A DNA stretch of 64,000 nucleotides from an uncultured Alphaproteobacteria bacterium (GTDB lineage Bacteria > Pseudomonadota > Alphaproteobacteria > Rhodobacterales > Rhodobacteraceae): contig CACBNQ010000001.1 of NCBI GenBank assembly GCA_902540655.1, forward strand, positions 1-64,000, in the 5' to 3' direction. Under the pieces are notes generated by a model. It made no database searches and was not told where the DNA came from. It worked only from the letters and a program-made list of their open reading frames with translations. Each line of letters opens with the position of its first letter. Positions within the stretch are counted from its first letter, which is position 1. This document shows positions 55,375-64,000 of the stretch, in pieces. The position numbers and the translations under genes are program-made.

Positions 55375-56400
55375 TTAGCTATCACCTTGATTTTTAACTA
55401 ACTCTAATTTGTTCTTTATTGGTTCAGGACTGATATATGACCACAGTTCGTCCTCAGACATTTCCCCTTTATCAAGATATTTGAGTAGGTATTGCGCTGA
55501 ATGCTCGACTAGCAATCTTGTTTTATGCGATTGATCTAATATTTTCTGCGCGCTCTTTTTAATATTTTCTGCCTCGTTTTTAACTGTTTGATAATCATTT
55601 AGCACTTTAACGAGTTGCTGAAGCATAAGTTTTAAATGGTTGGTATTGATTTTTTTAAAATCAGATTTCGACAAAATTAATTCTCTACTTAAGACGTATG
55701 CTAAAGCTAGATTTTTGAAGTCATTTTTTTGCGTCGATACAATCACAATAAATCCTACATGTGGAATGTAAGTTATGCCCTCTTTCGCTTCTTTTTTGAT
55801 TGTATTATCAACCTTTTCCTCATCAAAAACGATAATATTTAGCTTAGATTTTCTATTAGCTGAGGTTTCTATAAGCTGTGCTAAAGCTGTATCCGATTTA
55901 GCAAGAGGATCACGTTTTAATAGCGAACCGAAATTAACACTTTTATCAAGTTTTACTTCCAACCCAATTTGCTGATTTTCATCACCATCAATCTGTATAA
56001 GGATATCGCCAGTCTTATTGCCTTTAATGTTTCCATCCATTTTGGATGTGTCATCTATCTTGTCTTGCTTAAAATTAAACTGATCTGCTAATTGCCGCAG
56101 AACTGTAATGACTTCTACTTCTGCATCAAACCCTTTAGATGCCGTCTCTTCAAATCGAATATTTTTAAGCTCTAGCACGGCTTTTAGCGTATTTAAGTGC
56201 TTACCTAGTTGCCCTTCTGTGCTGTGAAGAAAATGATGGAGGTCACCCTTAAGCGCCGCCATTATACCGATGCCTAATGCCTCCTCTATTGCCTTTTCAC
56301 GCTCTGCCTGTGGTAGCTTGTTCACATACTCAACGACTAGCTCATTATCAATTACTACCTTGTCTATATGTAACTTGTTGTCTCTAATCTGTATTGCCAT
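55375..56400 (-). CDS. hypothetical protein with PD-(D/E)XK-like core
   Basis: GDILIQIDGDENQQIGLEVKLDKS (D...ExK). Confidence 0.55.
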   Translation of the reverse strand: MAIQIRDNKLHIDKVVIDNELVVEYVNKLPQAEREKAIEEALGIGIMAALKGDLHHFLHSTEGQLGKHLNTLKAVLELKNIRFEETASKGFDAEVEVITVLRQLADQFNFKQDKIDDTSKMDGNIKGNKTGDILIQIDGDENQQIGLEVKLDKSVNFGSLLKRDPLAKSDTALAQLIETSANRKSKLNIIVFDEEKVDNTIKKEAKEGITYIPHVGFIVIVSTQKNDFKNLALAYVLSRELILSKSDFKKINTNHLKLMLQQLVKVLNDYQTVKNEAENIKKSAQKILDQSHKTRLLVEHSAQYLLKYLDKGEMSEDELWSYISPEPIKNKLELVKNQGDS

Positions 56401-56485
56401 AACTGTCTCACTTCAATTGGTTATTGGATTATATCATGTTTCATACACAATGCCTATAAACAGCGTTTGGACATCTCGCCGATAT

Positions 56486-56935
56486 TTACTGAGAAGCCTC
56501 TTCCCTGCCCTTGCCAACCAACTCATCCGCTTTTTCATTACCAAAGTCCCCTGCATGCCCTTTGGTCCACTTCCAGATAATATCAACCTTTTGAGCTCTC
56601 TCACGAAGTTCTTCCCAAAGCTCCTTATTTTTGACGGGCTCGCCACTAGCTAGTCTCCAGTTTCTAGCGATCCAACCGTCAAGCCTCTCATTAAAGTTTT
56701 TCATAACATATTCGCTATCGAGAACAATCTGCAGTTTATTCCCGCCTTTATCCTCAAGTATCCTGAGCGCCTGAATAACTGCTGTAAGTTCCATTTTGTT
56801 GTTTGTAGTATGTTGTTCTGATCCATAGAACTCTTCACCATTTTGAATATCATCACCTACAACCCAGTATACTCCCCACCCGCCTGCTCCGGGATTAGGA
56901 GAGCTTCCACCATCTGTATAAGCGGTATATGACAT
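56486..56935 (-). CDS. rnhA: ribonuclease HI
   Basis: YTDGGSSPNPGAGGWGVYW, NNKMELTAVIQAL, LDSEYV, GHAGDFGNEKADEL. Confidence 0.93.
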   Translation of the reverse strand: MSYTAYTDGGSSPNPGAGGWGVYWVVGDDIQNGEEFYGSEQHTTNNKMELTAVIQALRILEDKGGNKLQIVLDSEYVMKNFNERLDGWIARNWRLASGEPVKNKELWEELRERAQKVDIIWKWTKGHAGDFGNEKADELVGKGREEASQ

Positions 56936-57028
56936 TTGCGTGACCTATTTTTATTAATAACTTGAGCTTAACTTATCATTTTTATATCGTTAAACTCCAT
57001 AAGAAAAATTATTATATGAGCCTTTCGA

Positions 57029-58846
57029 TTGACTGAAGTTACAACAGATGCGTTGAAGAAAAGTTTAAAGAAAACGTATGGTTATGATTATTTTAGGCCA
57101 GGCCAAGAAGAGATAATTAGCAAAATCTTGAAAGGCCAAAATGTTCTAGCCGTTATGCCCACTGGGGCAGGAAAATCTCTATGTTACCAGTTACCGGCTA
57201 TTGTAAGTAAATTTTCAACAGTAGTTGTTTCTCCTTTGGTTTCCTTAATTGATGATCAAGCCGCAGGTCTTGAAGGAAATGGTGTTGAAGTAAGTGCAAT
57301 TCATTCAAATAAGGATCGAGAAGTAAATATAAACGAATGGAAGAAGTTTTCATCGGGTAAGGCTAAACTTCTCTATGTGAGCCCTGAAAGGCTATTGACC
57401 GAAAAAATGGTTAATGCATTACAAAAACTAAATGTTGGACTATTTGTGATCGATGAGGCCCATTGTATCTCTAAATGGGGCCAAGACTTTCGACCTCAGT
57501 ATCGCGAACTATCACGATTAAAAGATGATTTCCCAGAGGCAAATATAGCCGCGTTCACCGCTACTGCAGATCAGGCTACACGCGAAGATATCGCAAAACA
57601 GCTATCGAATAACAAGTTTTCTATAATCGTGAAAGGATTTGATAGACCTAATCTGTCTTTACGGGTTGAGTCAAAGCAAGATATTAAAAATGACATCATA
57701 GGTATTTTAGAGGAGAAAAAGGGACAAAGTGGAATAATTTACTGTCTTTCACGAAAAGAAACGGATGCCACTACTGAGTTTTTAAAGGAAAAGGGATTTA
57801 ATGCTATCGCTTATCACGCCGGAAAATCTGGTGATGAGCGTAAAAAAGCACAAGATAGGTTTATGACTGAGGCTTCAGTAATTATGGTAGCCACTATCGC
57901 CTTTGGAATGGGTGTTGATAAACCGGATGTACGTTTTGTTATTCACGCAAGCCTTCCAAGTAGCATTGAAGCCTTTTATCAGGAGATAGGGCGTGCGGGC
58001 AGAGACGGAAATAGTTCAGACACAATAATGTTTTATGGACTTCAAGACCTTGTAATGCGACAGAGAATGATCTTTGAAGGGGATAAAGATGAAGATTACA
58101 AATTTATGGAGTATAAGCGTTTAGAAACTCTTATGGGCTATTGTGAAACGGCGTCTTGTAGACGAAAAGCCCTATTATCACACTTCGATGAGCAGATAGA
58201 GGAGTGCGGAAACTGCGATAATTGTCTAGAAAAACCTCTGGTTGTTGATTACTCAAATGAGGCAAAGATGATATTGAACGCTATAAAAGACACCGGACAA
58301 TTTTTTGGTGCTGCTCATATCACCGATGTAGTGAGAGGAGCAGAGACAGCAAAAATCAAAGAACGAAAACATGATCAATTGAATTCATTTAATTCAATGT
58401 CTAGCTATCCGAAAACTTTTGTATCAAGTCTTATAAGGCTTTTGGTCGCTTTCGGTGCACTTCGAATAAATTTCGAACGCTATGGCGCAATCACACTAAC
58501 TGAAATCGCCAACGAAATTTTATCAGATATCAGACCTTTTGAAGCAAAAAAGATTGTGCAGGGTCAAAAAAGAACATCATCTCAAAGTTCAGTACAACGT
58601 GAAGAAGTGAAAATCGAAAACCAAGACCTTCTACAGATATTGAAAAATCTACGCATGGATTTGGCAAAAGAAAAAAATGTTCCAGCATTCGTTATTTTTC
58701 CAGATCGAACGTTGCACGAGATGGCTAATGCTAAGCCAACAAGTCGACAAGACTTTCTTGACATTAGTGGTGTTGGTGAAAAAAAATTGGACGAGTATTT
58801 TACTCCTTTTTCTGAAGCGATCCTCTCCTATTTAGCGCTCGAGTGA
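57029..58846 (+). CDS. recQ: RecQ-family ATP-dependent DNA helicase
   Basis: FRPGQEEII, MPTGAGKSLCYQLPA, IDEAHCISKWGQDFRPQY, RQC Cys residues CETASCRR...CGNCDNC, HRDC-like C-terminus; TTG start. Confidence 0.95.
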   Translation: MTEVTTDALKKSLKKTYGYDYFRPGQEEIISKILKGQNVLAVMPTGAGKSLCYQLPAIVSKFSTVVVSPLVSLIDDQAAGLEGNGVEVSAIHSNKDREVNINEWKKFSSGKAKLLYVSPERLLTEKMVNALQKLNVGLFVIDEAHCISKWGQDFRPQYRELSRLKDDFPEANIAAFTATADQATREDIAKQLSNNKFSIIVKGFDRPNLSLRVESKQDIKNDIIGILEEKKGQSGIIYCLSRKETDATTEFLKEKGFNAIAYHAGKSGDERKKAQDRFMTEASVIMVATIAFGMGVDKPDVRFVIHASLPSSIEAFYQEIGRAGRDGNSSDTIMFYGLQDLVMRQRMIFEGDKDEDYKFMEYKRLETLMGYCETASCRRKALLSHFDEQIEECGNCDNCLEKPLVVDYSNEAKMILNAIKDTGQFFGAAHITDVVRGAETAKIKERKHDQLNSFNSMSSYPKTFVSSLIRLLVAFGALRINFERYGAITLTEIANEILSDIRPFEAKKIVQGQKRTSSQSSVQREEVKIENQDLLQILKNLRMDLAKEKNVPAFVIFPDRTLHEMANAKPTSRQDFLDISGVGEKKLDEYFTPFSEAILSYLALE

Positions 58847-59724
58847 ATCCATTAATTTATAAGAATGGCAAAGTGAAGAAAAAACGTATTTTCAAAAAAG
58901 TTCTCCCTATTGTCTTCTTACTGATAACTTTCTGCTGTTTTTTCTGGTTTTATCAAAATTTGCAAATTGGTAAAAATACGCAAGCTATTTTTATACAAGA
59001 CCCCTCTCTAGATAAGGAAATAACACTCAAGATCGCTTTAATTGGTGATATCCATATTTCTGATACTGAGAGAGAATATGAAAAAATTAAGCATGTCTTA
59101 GAAAAAATAGAGACGGAAAACCCTGATCTGATTTTGTTTGCTGGCGATTACACTAGCTTACCTTCATCCGTCTCTGATATGGAAAACCACCGCTTTAAGA
59201 TTGCTAAATTGCTAACCAATGAAAGTAATAAAAAGAAAGTTTTTGTTTTAGGCAACTATGAAAGCTGGTCGCGCCCTGAAGCTTGGGTTAATGCATTTAA
59301 AGGTGAAAATGCAATTGTTTTGGAAAATGAAATTAGGAAAGTTGAGATTGATGGTCAAACTATTTGTATTAGGGGATTGGGAGATTACTATACGAATAGA
59401 TTTGAATATATCGATTATCCAAAATATTGTGTAAAGTCGGGCAAAATCACAATTACACATGACCCAGCGGGTGCATTTCATAACAATATCGAAGGCTTTA
59501 TTCTCGCAGCACACACACACTGCGGACAAATAAGGCTACCTTTTATTGGTGCTTTATGGATACCGAGTGACGCCCCAGTCGACGCCACATGTGGATTGTA
59601 TCAAGACCATCAGAGAACTGTTTTCACAACAGCTGGTGCAGGTACTACTATTTTGCCCTTAAGAATAGGCACAAAGTCAACGTGGGACTTATTAAATGTG
59701 ACTTTTTTAGTTCCAGAAAATTAA
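58843..59724 (+). CDS. metallophosphoesterase (YaeI/YkuE-like)
   Basis: IALIGDIHISD, LILFAGDYTS, VLGNYE, HTHCGQIRLP; 4-nt overlap with recQ. Confidence 0.88.
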   Translation: MNPLIYKNGKVKKKRIFKKVLPIVFLLITFCCFFWFYQNLQIGKNTQAIFIQDPSLDKEITLKIALIGDIHISDTEREYEKIKHVLEKIETENPDLILFAGDYTSLPSSVSDMENHRFKIAKLLTNESNKKKVFVLGNYESWSRPEAWVNAFKGENAIVLENEIRKVEIDGQTICIRGLGDYYTNRFEYIDYPKYCVKSGKITITHDPAGAFHNNIEGFILAAHTHCGQIRLPFIGALWIPSDAPVDATCGLYQDHQRTVFTTAGAGTTILPLRIGTKSTWDLLNVTFLVPEN

Positions 59725-59871
59725 AAAAACTAATTATATAATTTTAAAATAAAAAAAATTAGACTGTAGACTTTTCAAGAAATTTTTCAATTTTGTACCT
59801 TGCATATAAGATTGCGCGAACAATCAAAAGCTCTAAACTTAATTTAGATAAATGAAAATAGCGCAGCTTTA

Positions 59872-60378
59872 ATGGTCAATTTCAGTTTTGAAACTAATAA
59901 CTCGAAAGTATTGAGCATTGAACTATTGGACCACCTTTTAGAACAATTTCCATTGGGAAACTCTCTTATTCATGGTGAGGATCATTGGATGCGTGTTCTT
60001 TACAATGGGCGCCTGCTATCAAGAGAGACAAGAGCTAATCTCAATGTTGTAGAACTATTCTCTGTACTACACGACTGTAAAAGAGATAACGATGACTATG
60101 ATCTCAAGCATGGCAGAAGAGCGGCAGAATATATAAGAGAAATTCGCTCAAAATGGTTAAACATTAATGATGAAGAGTTAGAATTATTGGTCGAGGCTTG
60201 TGAATATCACTCCGATGGTTTTATCCAAGGAGATATTACCGTTCAAACGTGTTGGGATGCAGACAGGCTCGATTTGGGCAGAGTTGGCGTATATCCTTCC
60301 CCCAATAGATTATGTACTGATGCTGCAAGAAGAAGTGAGGTAATAGACGCTGCTTATAGGCGCTCAATAAGCGGATAA
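59872..60378 (+). CDS. HD-domain hydrolase-like protein
   Basis: HGEDHWMRVL...FSVLHDCKRDNDDYDLKHG...EYHSDG...CWDADRLDLGRVG. Confidence 0.85.
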   Translation: MVNFSFETNNSKVLSIELLDHLLEQFPLGNSLIHGEDHWMRVLYNGRLLSRETRANLNVVELFSVLHDCKRDNDDYDLKHGRRAAEYIREIRSKWLNINDEELELLVEACEYHSDGFIQGDITVQTCWDADRLDLGRVGVYPSPNRLCTDAARRSEVIDAAYRRSISG

Positions 60379-60484
60379 GCTATATCATATTGCAACAGAT
60401 TAACACCGGATGATATCGAGAAGCTTTTAATAGAATTTTCCCTAGAATTAGTTGCTAATATAAATTGAAACAAACAACTTCGTT

Positions 60485-61252
60485 TTAGTCTGAGTTCACT
60501 ACGAAGCAAGAAAATTTTCTCTTAAGTAGTAATGCGCAAGCTTCACTAGGCTCAGTTACAGAACCAGTTGTCTCGGCTATTACTCTAAAGCTCAATGTAT
60601 TATCTTTTTTTCTTTCAATTACTTTAATTTCATATTTATCGATGATATCTCTATTTCTTTCAAGGACAAACTCCCCCAACCTATTCGCTCTTTCACGATC
60701 ACTGAATGATCCTAAAAAAATACGTTTGTTTTTTGAAGCTAAAGGTTTTGTCTGAAAGAAGCGCGTGTACGTTGCTGGGCCTTCAGGCTGGGAAATCAAC
60801 ACGTCAATTCGTATAAAGCTCTGCTTATGAAGCATTATCCCCTTTCTGCGTTTGCGAGGAAAAACCACTTTTTTATCAGCATTTATTGCTTTCTTGGAAA
60901 ACATAAGCGGTCCCCTAGAGAGTTCCGTATGAATTTCACTTTGTGAAGAATTATAAAAGACCTCTAAGTCACCAGATACTGGTGGGTCAATTACAATGCG
61001 AAAAGGAGTATCAAGATTAATCACTGAATTATTTTTCATTAAAATTTCAGGTACGCCATACTTAAGTTTTATGACTTTCTTTGGGTCTTTAGCTATGTTC
61101 AGCTCTCTTATTTGTTCCTCAAAATCTTCAATGGTTAGAGTTTTTAAAACAATCTTACCGTCTAGTGAAACATCAGCAAGCGCACTGCTTACGTGCGCTA
61201 CATAAGAGAAAACTAGGATCAGAAAAATTAAGAAATATTTTATTAAAAACAT
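60485..61252 (-). CDS. secreted protein with SPOR-like C-terminus
   Basis: Signal peptide; RIFLGSFSDRERANRLGEFVLE...CALLLKRKFSCFVV. Confidence 0.6.
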   Translation of the reverse strand: MFLIKYFLIFLILVFSYVAHVSSALADVSLDGKIVLKTLTIEDFEEQIRELNIAKDPKKVIKLKYGVPEILMKNNSVINLDTPFRIVIDPPVSGDLEVFYNSSQSEIHTELSRGPLMFSKKAINADKKVVFPRKRRKGIMLHKQSFIRIDVLISQPEGPATYTRFFQTKPLASKNKRIFLGSFSDRERANRLGEFVLERNRDIIDKYEIKVIERKKDNTLSFRVIAETTGSVTEPSEACALLLKRKFSCFVVNSD

Positions 61253-61366
61253 GCGAACAGAATAATTGTTCAGGCATAAAAGTATATAAAAATTCTATAC
61301 AGTTTTTAACTTATAGTTACTAATCTCATACCAATTATTTAGGGCTATATATTTTAGGTAGACTGA

Positions 61367-61711
61367 TCAATCTTTTTTAAAATCCGAAAATTTTATCAAT
61401 TTAGCGGTTCTACCTTTATCTTCGACTGTTGAGACTTTCATATTGAAGGCATTAGACATATAAGGACCAAACTTATCCCTGATATATTCGTCTTCTTCTA
61501 AAAGTTCTGGAACCCGCATCATCATTTGGGCTAGATTTATCAATGCATTAAATTGACTTGACCCCAATGGACTATTTTCAAATGCATCGAGATTAATGTC
61601 TATATTCCCGTTCCATTTTCTGTCTCTCGTTAAGCCTGGTTTGATACGTATTATTACCTCCTCAGGCTCAAATTCTAAAACGTTACTATTATTCATTCTG
61701 ACCATCCTCAA
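61367..61711 (-). CDS. hypothetical protein
   Basis: Complete ORF in the same-direction cluster. Confidence 0.55.
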   Translation of the reverse strand: MRMVRMNNSNVLEFEPEEVIIRIKPGLTRDRKWNGNIDINLDAFENSPLGSSQFNALINLAQMMMRVPELLEEDEYIRDKFGPYMSNAFNMKVSTVEDKGRTAKLIKFSDFKKD

Positions 61712-61754
61712 TTTTTTTGTATCTAAAGACTACCCTCTTTTCACCTAGAATGTC

Positions 61755-61958
61755 TTAAAAATATAATTCTGGATAAAGACGCCAAACTTTATAATGGTAT
61801 ATACCGAGCTCGATGTAGTACTCAATCCACTCATCTACACCCAGAACCCATATTACTATTGTCTTTAGTACTAAGAACAAGACTTTTCTCAGTATCTTTA
61901 AATGCAACCTACTTTCTTTTGTGGCTAACTCAATTTCCTGATAATTATTAATCATCAC
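61755..61958 (-). CDS. small TM protein with DEW/YY motif
   Basis: VIWVLGVDEWIEYYIELGIYHYKVWRLY resembles 29486-29671. Confidence 0.5.
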   Translation of the reverse strand: MMINNYQEIELATKESRLHLKILRKVLFLVLKTIVIWVLGVDEWIEYYIELGIYHYKVWRLYPELYF

Positions 61959-62005
61959 AAAGTAATTAATGGGATGGTTTTTACGTAGTCCGAATGCAAT
62001 TTTGC

Positions 62006-62239
62006 TTAGATATCTTTTGAAATGGCTATTTTACGGCTGTATTTTAATCCATGCTCTGGTCTGCATTGAAATTGCTCTAGACTATATTTTGGTAAGACCC
62101 TACTAGAGTCTCTGTAAATCTTTTTGTTACGGTCAAGGCATTGGTCAATACTATAGTATGGGCCGAGCTTGTCTGACAAAAATAAGCATTCTTGCCTCAC
62201 TGTCATAAAGTTACATATAGTAATCATCGCATAAATCAT
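62006..62239 (-). CDS. small two-Cys family protein (divergent)
   Basis: YYSIDQCLDRNKKIYRDSS...FQCRPEH; same position next to a DEW protein; motif site upstream. Confidence 0.45.
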   Translation of the reverse strand: MIYAMITICNFMTVRQECLFLSDKLGPYYSIDQCLDRNKKIYRDSSRVLPKYSLEQFQCRPEHGLKYSRKIAISKDI

Positions 62240-62329
62240 ACTGACCCTTCCTCCACTTTAAAAAATTCGATAAACAATAATTTGAATGTTCAAAGCCCCT
62301 TATTGTTCGCTGACTAGGTTGATATAAAA

Positions 62330-62360
62330 ATTAAACGAATGAATTGTTTAAATTATTGCA
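62330..62360 (-). promoter_or_regulatory. Candidate alternative-sigma promoter (TGCAATA-N12-CATTCGTTTAAT)
   Basis: Same layout as sites at 23720, 30818 and 31413; 91 nt upstream of 62239. Confidence 0.55.
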
Positions 62361-62461
62361 TCGAGCCATGGAAATATTTCCTTCAAGCCGATAAAAAGTA
62401 CAAAAAACAAACTAGTTAAAGATAACTAGAACTGTATAAAAATTGCAACCACACCAATCAC

Positions 62462-63313
62462 TTGATGATTGCACCAACTTTGATTTCAAATAGACTTATT
62501 TGTATTAGCAATGTGGATTGCAGCATGAAACCAAAATTATTAGATTTGTTTATTCGCGCAGTATCGACAGCCAAACTTTCAAGAAACGTTCTGGATACTC
62601 CAAAAGGGACTTATATTGGTAGTGAAAAAGGTTTAGCAGGAGCATCAGTAAATTGGGAAGATTTCGTAAATAGACGTGTAAAAGTAAGAATATTGGAAAA
62701 CAAAGACGTACAGTTTATTGAAACTTTAGAAGATACTAATAGACCATCCCAGAATAAGATTTTTACAAGGGAAGACTGGAACAAAAACCCATCAAAAACA
62801 CGCTTTTTGTTCAACTATACAAGCAAAGACAATTGGGAACGCGTATCTGATAACTTAGTCCAACAAAGTAGAGATTGCCTAATATTTAAAGATAAAATCG
62901 ATAGAAAATTCAATGAGACCATCATGAGAAAAGTAGACATAGAGATACAAAAAAACGTAACTCTTTGTTGCGTTCCTCCGAGCAAAACCGATAATGACCA
63001 ACACTGTATTTTACAATTGCTTCGATTTCTGTCAGACCGCGGTAGAACCAATGCTTCTAGCTGTTTAAAACGTATTAAAGATATAGTACCTCTTCACAGA
63101 GGAGGAAATCGTATGCCTCAGACACACTATGATTCAATTGCCACTTTCAATAAAGAGCTTATTAATAATAAGACAGTTTTGTTGTTAGATGATGTTACGA
63201 CAAGCGGAATGTCTTTGGAGGCATGTGAGAGAATATTAAAGAAAAAGTGTGGGGCTAAGGTAGTATTCAAATTCGCTATTTGGAGAACATTGGGAAACTG
63301 GGAATTGGGCTAG
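62462..63313 (+). CDS. phosphoribosyltransferase-domain (ComF-like) protein
   Basis: PRPP motif VLLLDDVTTSGMSLEACERIL. Confidence 0.75.
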   Translation: MMIAPTLISNRLICISNVDCSMKPKLLDLFIRAVSTAKLSRNVLDTPKGTYIGSEKGLAGASVNWEDFVNRRVKVRILENKDVQFIETLEDTNRPSQNKIFTREDWNKNPSKTRFLFNYTSKDNWERVSDNLVQQSRDCLIFKDKIDRKFNETIMRKVDIEIQKNVTLCCVPPSKTDNDQHCILQLLRFLSDRGRTNASSCLKRIKDIVPLHRGGNRMPQTHYDSIATFNKELINNKTVLLLDDVTTSGMSLEACERILKKKCGAKVVFKFAIWRTLGNWELG

Positions 63314-63444
63314 GGTTTCTATTACAAAATACATTCTAGATAAAAATATCAAATAAACCAAAGACACGAATACTATACTTTATCCATATGCTAGTCTATT
63401 GACTACAGATTTACTTTTTTTTTATTTTTGAACGGCCAATTTTT

Positions 63445-64000
63445 TTAAAAATCAAAACTTTTCTGTTCAAGTTTTTTTTCGTAAGACTCAGCACTTTTGT
63501 CTTTTCCGTCATAAATTCTCTCTACAATTTTCGAAAAGTCTTCTTCTAGTGAATAGGGAATTGCCCTACCTTCTTTGATAAGCATTTTATTTCCGTTGGC
63601 AACGCCTTGAAGATAAGCATCTTCAGGAAAATCCAAGCAAATTAGGGGCCGCCTTTGGTCTTCAGCGAATTTAACTGTATGCATAGTTCCACTTTTTTCA
63701 CTCGTTTCTGCAACAAAAACAAAATCACTCAATCCACTCTGCATTCTATCTCTTTCCACGAACGTATATTTTGTAGGTGTTGTTCCAAGTGGATATTCTG
63801 TTAAAAGTAATCCACCATTATCGATTAATCTTTCTGCCAAACCTTTACTTGCAGACGGATAAATATTATCCAGTCCATGCGCTAACACTGCCAACCCAAC
63901 ACCATCTTTCTCTAGGCAGCCCTTATGTCCTGCAGTATCACACCCTATCGCTAAACCACTTACGACGACTATTACATTATCCACCATTTTTGCAGCAATT
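63445..64000 (-). CDS. DprA/Smf-like (SLOG Rossmann) protein, truncated by window edge
   Basis: VVVSGLAIGCDTAGHKGCL, LAHGLDNIYPSA, GLLLTEYPLGTTP; the frame stays open through the window end (IAAK before MVDN). Confidence 0.85.
   Translation of the reverse strand, partial: IAAKMVDNVIVVVSGLAIGCDTAGHKGCLEKDGVGLAVLAHGLDNIYPSASKGLAERLIDNGGLLLTEYPLGTTPTKYTFVERDRMQSGLSDFVFVAETSEKSGTMHTVKFAEDQRRPLICLDFPEDAYLQGVANGNKMLIKEGRAIPYSLEEDFSKIVERIYDGKDKSAESYEKKLEQKSFDF

Noticed and set aside
55213-55401. ORF 55213-55401
   Set aside because: Overlaps a terminator-like hairpin and the end of the opposite gene; no recognisable domain.
1-64000. CRISPR arrays, rRNA genes, IS elements with transposases
   Set aside because: Looked for regularly spaced repeats, rRNA and DDE/HUH transposase motifs; none seen.

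Overview
AT-rich bacterial chromosome window, probably alphaproteobacterial by gene content (inference only). About 0.2-20.1 kb is ordinary chromosome: a fatty-acyl-CoA/beta-oxidation-type catabolic cluster (MaoC, thiolase, nitronate monooxygenase, acyl-CoA dehydrogenase, APH-type kinase, TesB, SDRs, crotonases, 3-hydroxyacyl-CoA dehydrogenase, acyl-CoA ligase, GST and others). A tRNA-Ser(UGA) at 20267-20356 is followed by a tyrosine integrase and an AlpA/MerR-type excisionase. Everything from there to the window end looks like integrated accessory island cargo, and no second att copy is visible, so the island probably continues past 64 kb. The cargo contains several conflict- or signalling-like modules. 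(1) 22.9-36.5 kb: an ECF sigma factor and anti-sigma, a Sel1-caspase protease, a five-gene MotA/MotB(OmpA)-like membrane complex, and a family of small two-Cys proteins. Four transcription units that carry these small proteins start with the same 31-bp two-block promoter-like motif, TGCAATA-N12-CATTCGTTTAGT, which I identified by eye. (2) 36.8-43.9 kb: a ParB-like / PD-(D/E)XK / SNF2 / ParB-like / radical SAM / GHKL-ATPase cassette. (3) 44.0-49.2 kb: a large protein with a DksA-like zinc finger next to an SF1 helicase with a RelE-like N-terminus. (4) 52.4-55.2 kb: MerR, vWA and a tyrosine-phosphatase gene broken by an in-frame TGA. (5) 55.4-64 kb: RNase H, RecQ, metallophosphoesterase, HD, PRTase and DprA genes, plus a satellite copy of the small-protein module. 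The strongest candidates for undescribed systems are (1) and (2). All calls come from reading sequence motifs; no database search was run.
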